A stretch of 28,387 nucleotides of DNA from Treponema sp. (GTDB lineage Bacteria; Spirochaetota; Spirochaetia; Treponematales; Treponemataceae), in assembly GCA_016293645.1 (NCBI GenBank), contig JAEDDW010000020.1, positions 1 through 28,387 of the forward strand, in the 5' to 3' direction. A program made the position numbers and the translations under genes. Below the pieces are notes generated by a model, which ran no database searches, had not been told where the DNA came from, and was given only the letters and a program-made list of their open reading frames with translations. Positions 24,742-28,387 of the stretch are shown in pieces (the first letter of the stretch is position 1; each line of letters starts with the position of its first letter).

Positions 24742-24891
24742 TGTTGCTATGTACGAAAACGGTATTGCTGCGACATATGTCATTGCGAGGAGTTTGCGAC
24801 GAAGCAATCTAGCTAAAGCCATGCAGATTGCCACGCCCGTTCCGGACTCGCAATGACGTGAATGTCAAAGTTCACCTATAGGATAGCAACA
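24742..24891. repeat. Nested palindromic repeat between convergent genes
   Basis: Three nested inverted repeats share one centre: TGTTGCTAT (24742-24750) with ATAGCAACA (24883-24891); GTCATTGCGAG (24779-24789) with CTCGCAATGAC (24847-24857); GCAATCT (24804-24810) with AGATTGC (24825-24831). The core matches the GTCATTGCGAG...CTCGCAATGAC type of dispersed repeat found in many genomes. It fills the gap between the HD-GYP gene and the 24905 gene. There is no T run, so it is not a classic terminator. Confidence 0.75.
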
Positions 24892-24904
24892 CTTTCTATG
24901 TGAC

Positions 24905-25939
24905 CTAGCATTCAAAAGCCTTTTCAAGTTTTTCATCCAGAAGGGAAACGAAATTTGAAAAGGTTATTTTTTTATTCCCTATATTTTCTGAAAGCTTCTC
25001 AAAATATTCAAATACAAAGGACATGAACAAACCTGCTCTTGAAGGCAGCTTCATGTTTTTATCCGCAATGAGTTTTGAAAGGAAAACACAGCTGCAAAGC
25101 TTTATGGACCTTTCAAGTCCAGAAAAAATTGCACCGTCCGTAATTTTAAGTTTCCAGATTTCTGCAAGGATCTTGCCGTGGGGAACAAGAATCGAAAAGA
25201 ATGTTACTGACAGGATGAGTGCAAGTGAAGGAAGAAGATTTACCCTTTTGTTTTTTATGAAGCAGGCAATTACGGCTAAAAGGAAAATTCCACTGACTGC
25301 ATAAATTGATTTAGAAAAGAAAAGCAGGATGAACATTGAAAGAGAGAATGTCAAAACAAGGAATTGAAACTTTGAAGATGATTTTTTTTCTTCTGCGGCT
25401 GCAGATTTTTTCCCTGCGGATTTTACTTCCGTCCAATTTTTATTTCTTAGGTCTGCAAGCCACTTTGATTTTTCTACAAAGACATTGGCAAACAAGCCCA
25501 TTGCAATTGATGCAACGAAACTGATGGCAAGCAAAACAGGTGCAACAAATTTCGTGTTCTCTCCAAAAAGGAAAATGCAGGCAACACCAAGCTGGGCAAG
25601 GTTGTTGGCAAGTCCGCCTGCCATGCTGATGCCAAGCCAGGACACAAGTTTTCTTCCGTAAAAAAGATGGAAAATCGCCATCATTACAAAACCTGAAGCA
25701 ACGGATCCCGCAAGAGAAAAAAGGAAAATATAGGAGAAAAGGGTTCCGCTGATTATACCCTGCAAGAGCACTTTAAGAAAAATCAAGGCGGTGCTTTCCC
25801 TACGGGTCATGCAGAGAAATGAAATCATTATTGGAAGGTTTGCAAGACCAAGACGGAAAAATGGCACAGGCTTTGGAATTGCATATTCAACTGCGGAAAG
25901 AAAAAAACACAAGGCCGAAAAGAATGCCAGTTTTCTCAT
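24905..25939 (-). CDS. Gx transporter (HepS component I-like) with an EcfT-like C-terminal part
   Basis: The first about 165 residues are a small membrane domain with the marks of the Gx transporter/heptaprenyl diphosphate synthase component I family: FFRLGLANLPIMISF, LLQGIISGTLFSY, and AGGLANNLAQL. This family is an S-component-like transporter and not a proven prenyl synthase. A Lys/Ala/Glu/Ser linker (about 168-190) is followed by a second membrane part (about 195-344) resembling an ECF T component: two hydrophobic stretches, then SGLERSIKLCSC, where EcfT has its paired helices. The match of this part is by eye. It follows mnmG by 13 nt, so is co-transcribed; its SD is weak. The substrate is unknown. 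Confidence 0.65.
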   Translation of the reverse strand: MRKLAFFSALCFFLSAVEYAIPKPVPFFRLGLANLPIMISFLCMTRRESTALIFLKVLLQGIISGTLFSYIFLFSLAGSVASGFVMMAIFHLFYGRKLVSWLGISMAGGLANNLAQLGVACIFLFGENTKFVAPVLLAISFVASIAMGLFANVFVEKSKWLADLRNKNWTEVKSAGKKSAAAEEKKSSSKFQFLVLTFSLSMFILLFFSKSIYAVSGIFLLAVIACFIKNKRVNLLPSLALILSVTFFSILVPHGKILAEIWKLKITDGAIFSGLERSIKLCSCVFLSKLIADKNMKLPSRAGLFMSFVFEYFEKLSENIGNKKITFSNFVSLLDEKLEKAFEC

Positions 25940-25952
25940 TGCAGCCCGCCAC

Positions 25953-28025
25953 CTACTGAAGGTAAACCATCAGGAGCATGATGTCGCTGTTGCGGATTCC
26001 ACTGATGCGGGATGCCTGCCCCAAAGTTACAGGGCGAACCTTCTCAAGCTTGCCACGGCTTTCTGACGAAAGGGCCACGATCTTTGAATAATCAAAGTTA
26101 TCCGGAATGCGGACATTTTCCATGCGGTGCATCTTTGCAACACGGTTGTCCTGCTTTTCAATGTAGTAGCGGTACTTGTGGTCTTCCTGAGCAAGAGTCC
26201 ATTCAAGCAAAGTATAGTTGCCCGGATTTTCTCCATCAGGATGCTTGTCCAGAAATGCCATGGCTTCTTCTACATTGCGGTATTTCAGTTCCATGGAATC
26301 CATCTGTTCTCTTGAAATGAGGCCAACATTGAAGCCTTTCTGGCGCAACCTTCTGTCTGCCGTATCGTGACGAAGCTTAAGGCGATATTCCGCGCGGGCA
26401 GTGAACATGCGGTAGGGTTCCTTTGTTCCAAGAGTAACAAGGTCATCGATAAGCACACCGATGTAACCTTCATCACGGCCAAGAACAAGAGGTTCATAAG
26501 ACGGAATCTTTTCAAAATTGTTGAAGCCATTTTCCGTCTGGAAGTTTTTAAGTTTTTCAGAAAGCTCCTTTGTTTCGCGTGCAGAAATTTCCGCAAAGTT
26601 CTTGAGATCTTCCGCGTTGAACACAGGCTTTGGCTGGAACTTTCCTTTTTCTCCGCTGGCAGGAGATGAATAGATTTTTGAATCTGCGGCACAGAGGGGA
26701 CCACAGAGATTTTTATGCTCGCGGGCATAAAGGCCTGCATTGATTCCGGCAATAAGTCCTTGACCTGCGGCCTCTTCGTAACCTGAAGTTCCGTTTATCT
26801 GGCCTGCATCAAAAAGTCCTGCGACGCGTTTTGTTTCAAGGCTTGGGAAAAGCTGGGTCGGTTCAACATAGTCGTATTCAACGGCATAGCCCGGACGGCT
26901 AACAACACAGTTTTCAAAACCTGGCATAGTCCTGAGGAATGCATCCTGAACTTCTTCCGGCAAAGAAGAACTCAAACCGTTGAGATAAATTTCATCTGTC
27001 TCAAGTCCTTCCGGCTCAACAAAAAGCTGGTGGCGTTCGCGCTCTGCAAAGCGCATTACCTTGTCTTCAATGGAAGGACAATAGCGAGGGCCGATGCCGC
27101 TTATCTTTCCTGAATACAAGGGCGAGCGTCCGATGTTTTCGCGGATGATTTTATGGGTTTCCGGATTTGTATATACAAGGTGGCATGGAACCATAGGGCG
27201 TTCAACTTTTTCAGTGTCAAAGCTGAAAGGAATGATTTCCGCATCGCCTTCGTTGAGTTCAAGTTTTGAAAAATCAATTGTGTGGCGAAGAATGCGTGGA
27301 GGTGTTCCTGTCTTAAGGCGACCTGTCGTAAAACCAAGTCGGTTGAGGCTTTCTGTAAGGCCAAAGGCACCGGTTTCTCCAATGCGGCCACAAGGAGCAT
27401 CGTACTCACCGATGAAAATTCTTCCGCCAAGGAATGTTCCTGTCGTAAGGACTACGGAACGGCATGTAACGATTCTTCCGCGCTCGGTAACAACACCTAT
27501 GACTTTCTGGCGCATTCCGCTTTTTGCAGCATCGGTTGCATATTCGTAATTTGCACTTCCACGTTTTTCGCCAGGAATGGTATTGAGTTCTGCGGCGCTG
27601 TCGGAATTTTCAGGAAGAGGAGTATCTGATGCCACAGTCAGAACATCAACGACAGTATCCATCAAAGTGCAGAGATTTTCCGTCGTCTCAAGGGTCTTGC
27701 GGGCAAGCTGCGAATACAGAAGTTTGTCAGCCTGACTTCTTGGTGCCTGAACTGCAGGGCCACGGCTTTTATTCAGCATGCGGAACTGAATCATTGACCT
27801 ATCAATGAGTTTTCCCATTTCGCCGCCGAGGGCATCAATTTCACGGACGATGTTTCCCTTTGCAATTCCGCCGATACTCGGATTGCAGGACATTCTTCCG
27901 ATTGAATCTATAGTCTGAGTAATGAGAACAGTTTTTAATCCCATGCGTGCGCAGGCAAGGCTAGCCTCAATACCTGCATGACCGCCACCACAAACGGCAA
28001 CGTCAAATGAATCATAAAAAGCCAT
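25953..28025 (-). CDS. mnmG: tRNA uridine-5-carboxymethylaminomethyl(34) synthesis enzyme MnmG
   Basis: MnmG (GidA) binds FAD and with MnmE installs the cmnm group on wobble uridine. The 690-residue product has the FAD motif CGGGHAGIEAS at 12-22, CNPSIGG (catalytic-cysteine region), SRGPAVQAPRSQAD, TGTFLGG and the EEAAGQGL and GVLIDDL blocks. It is longer than the usual 620-630 residues: an insert of about 40 residues near 131-173 and another of about 60 before EGYIGVLIDDL. The ATG at 28025 is chosen because the longer in-frame version would overlap the promoter. It leads an operon with the Gx transporter gene. Confidence 0.95.
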   Translation of the reverse strand: MAFYDSFDVAVCGGGHAGIEASLACARMGLKTVLITQTIDSIGRMSCNPSIGGIAKGNIVREIDALGGEMGKLIDRSMIQFRMLNKSRGPAVQAPRSQADKLLYSQLARKTLETTENLCTLMDTVVDVLTVASDTPLPENSDSAAELNTIPGEKRGSANYEYATDAAKSGMRQKVIGVVTERGRIVTCRSVVLTTGTFLGGRIFIGEYDAPCGRIGETGAFGLTESLNRLGFTTGRLKTGTPPRILRHTIDFSKLELNEGDAEIIPFSFDTEKVERPMVPCHLVYTNPETHKIIRENIGRSPLYSGKISGIGPRYCPSIEDKVMRFAERERHQLFVEPEGLETDEIYLNGLSSSLPEEVQDAFLRTMPGFENCVVSRPGYAVEYDYVEPTQLFPSLETKRVAGLFDAGQINGTSGYEEAAGQGLIAGINAGLYAREHKNLCGPLCAADSKIYSSPASGEKGKFQPKPVFNAEDLKNFAEISARETKELSEKLKNFQTENGFNNFEKIPSYEPLVLGRDEGYIGVLIDDLVTLGTKEPYRMFTARAEYRLKLRHDTADRRLRQKGFNVGLISREQMDSMELKYRNVEEAMAFLDKHPDGENPGNYTLLEWTLAQEDHKYRYYIEKQDNRVAKMHRMENVRIPDNFDYSKIVALSSESRGKLEKVRPVTLGQASRISGIRNSDIMLLMVYLQ

Positions 28026-28032
28026 GGGCGAA

Positions 28033-28061
28033 ATTATACCGATATTAATGGAAAAAAACAA
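28033..28061 (-). promoter_or_regulatory. Promoter of mnmG, leaderless type
   Basis: On the minus strand TTGTTT (28061-28056), 17 nt, TATAAT (28038-28033), then 7 nt to ATG at 28025. No SD sequence. Confidence 0.6.
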
Positions 28062-28082
28062 TTTTTACAGCAACTGCTATTT

Positions 28083-28234
28083 CTATTTTTTCCACTCCCT
28101 GGAAGCATCATTATAAACCATCACTGCCATAGCCACTGCTTCTTCTCCATTTCAACTTCCAGACGGATAGGGGACAGGGAACTTACAAAAGCAACAGCCT
28201 TTGTTTTTGTATTCCAGAAAGGGAGTTCATTCAT
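28083..28234 (-). pseudogene. Possible small broken gene upstream of mnmG
   Basis: On the minus strand an ATG at 28234 opens a frame reading MNELPFWNTKTKAVAFV, then SSLSPIRLEVEMEKKQ, and stops at 28121. A second frame overlaps it from about 28165 and reads EEAVAMAVMVYNDASREWKK before TAG at 28083. The second frame has protein-like composition, so a frameshift in a roughly 50-codon gene is possible. A sequencing error would give the same picture. No homologue is recognised. The remaining gap up to 28290 holds no other frame I can support. Confidence 0.3.
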
Positions 28235-28290
28235 CTTTTATAAACTCTACTGTCAGATGAAAAATTTTAACCGCTCCCACCCTTCACTCT

Positions 28291-28320
28291 TTTACACATC
28301 CATGACTTCTTTGATATAAT
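28291..28320 (+). promoter_or_regulatory. Promoter of the gene at the right edge
   Basis: TTTACA (28291-28296), an 18-nt spacer and TATAAT (28315-28320) lie upstream of an AGAGG ribosome site and ATG at 28347. This is a normal leader-bearing start, in contrast to the leaderless type nearby. Confidence 0.5.
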
Positions 28321-28346
28321 CACGCAACATACAGAGGTACAGACAC

Positions 28347-28387
28347 ATGGCAAATCCATTTAAAAAGTTCACTTTGAAACTTGGCGA
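28347..28387 (+). CDS. N-terminus of an unidentified protein (cut by the window end)
   Basis: Thirteen full codons are visible, reading MANPFKKFTLKLG. AGAGG lies at 28333-28337, nine nt before the ATG, and a promoter is upstream. The fragment is too short to identify. Confidence 0.6.
   Translation, partial: MANPFKKFTLKLG

Noticed and set aside
24905..25939. Calling the gene a heptaprenyl diphosphate synthase subunit
   Set aside because: It has no prenyl-synthase DDxxD motifs and is an integral membrane protein; the name is inherited from an old annotation of component I.

Overview
The window reads as a chromosomal stretch from a spirochaete, most likely a host-associated Treponema. This is an inference from gene content and protein features: a relaxed lipobox, a FliL-like protein, a long protein that resembles spirochaete-only families, and a ChvE/Mms-type sugar transporter. 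No rRNA, tRNA, phage, transposase or CRISPR array was found. Coding density is high and almost every gap over 100 bp holds promoters, terminators or small palindromic repeats.

Layout. 1-2215: a MITE-like element lies between a good promoter and a beta-CASP metallo-beta-lactamase RNase-like gene, followed by slyX and a second palindromic repeat. 2216-7236 (minus): a hemolysin III-family gene with its own promoter, then a chvE-mmsA-mmsB sugar ABC operon with an internal terminator after the binding-protein gene and a strong terminator at its end. 7580-9112 (plus): a large unrecognised protein. 9278-11213 (minus): a two-TM sensor-like protein with acidic tandem repeats plus a small follow-on gene, separated from the previous gene by a bidirectional terminator. 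11326-14526 (plus): hflX, a FliL-like membrane protein and purD. 14530-20304 (minus): an orphan periplasmic-binding lipoprotein, a secreted DUF4015-type glycosidase-like protein, mnmE and uppP. 20360-21424 (minus): an orphan PTS IIC. 21633-24739 (plus): a lipid-kinase-family gene, queH and a membrane HD-GYP protein. 24905-28025 (minus): mnmG and a Gx transporter with an EcfT-like tail. A small broken reading frame and the first 13 codons of a plus-strand gene close the window.

Functional links. MnmE and MnmG, the two partners of the tRNA wobble-uridine modification enzyme, are both here in separate operons, and QueH adds another wobble modification (queuosine). UppP and the lipid-kinase-family protein act on membrane lipids. 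The HD-GYP protein is a probable c-di-GMP phosphodiesterase. Three parts deal with sugars (ChvE-MmsAB, the orphan binding lipoprotein, the PTS IIC).

The most interesting structural signal is a recurring gene start: a sigma70-like promoter whose -10 box lies only 6-9 nt before an ATG that has no Shine-Dalgarno sequence. It is seen at seven genes (7580, hflX, purD, the 20304 lipoprotein, the 21633 kinase, the HD-GYP gene and mnmG). This predicts leaderless mRNAs alongside conventional SD-led genes in the same window.
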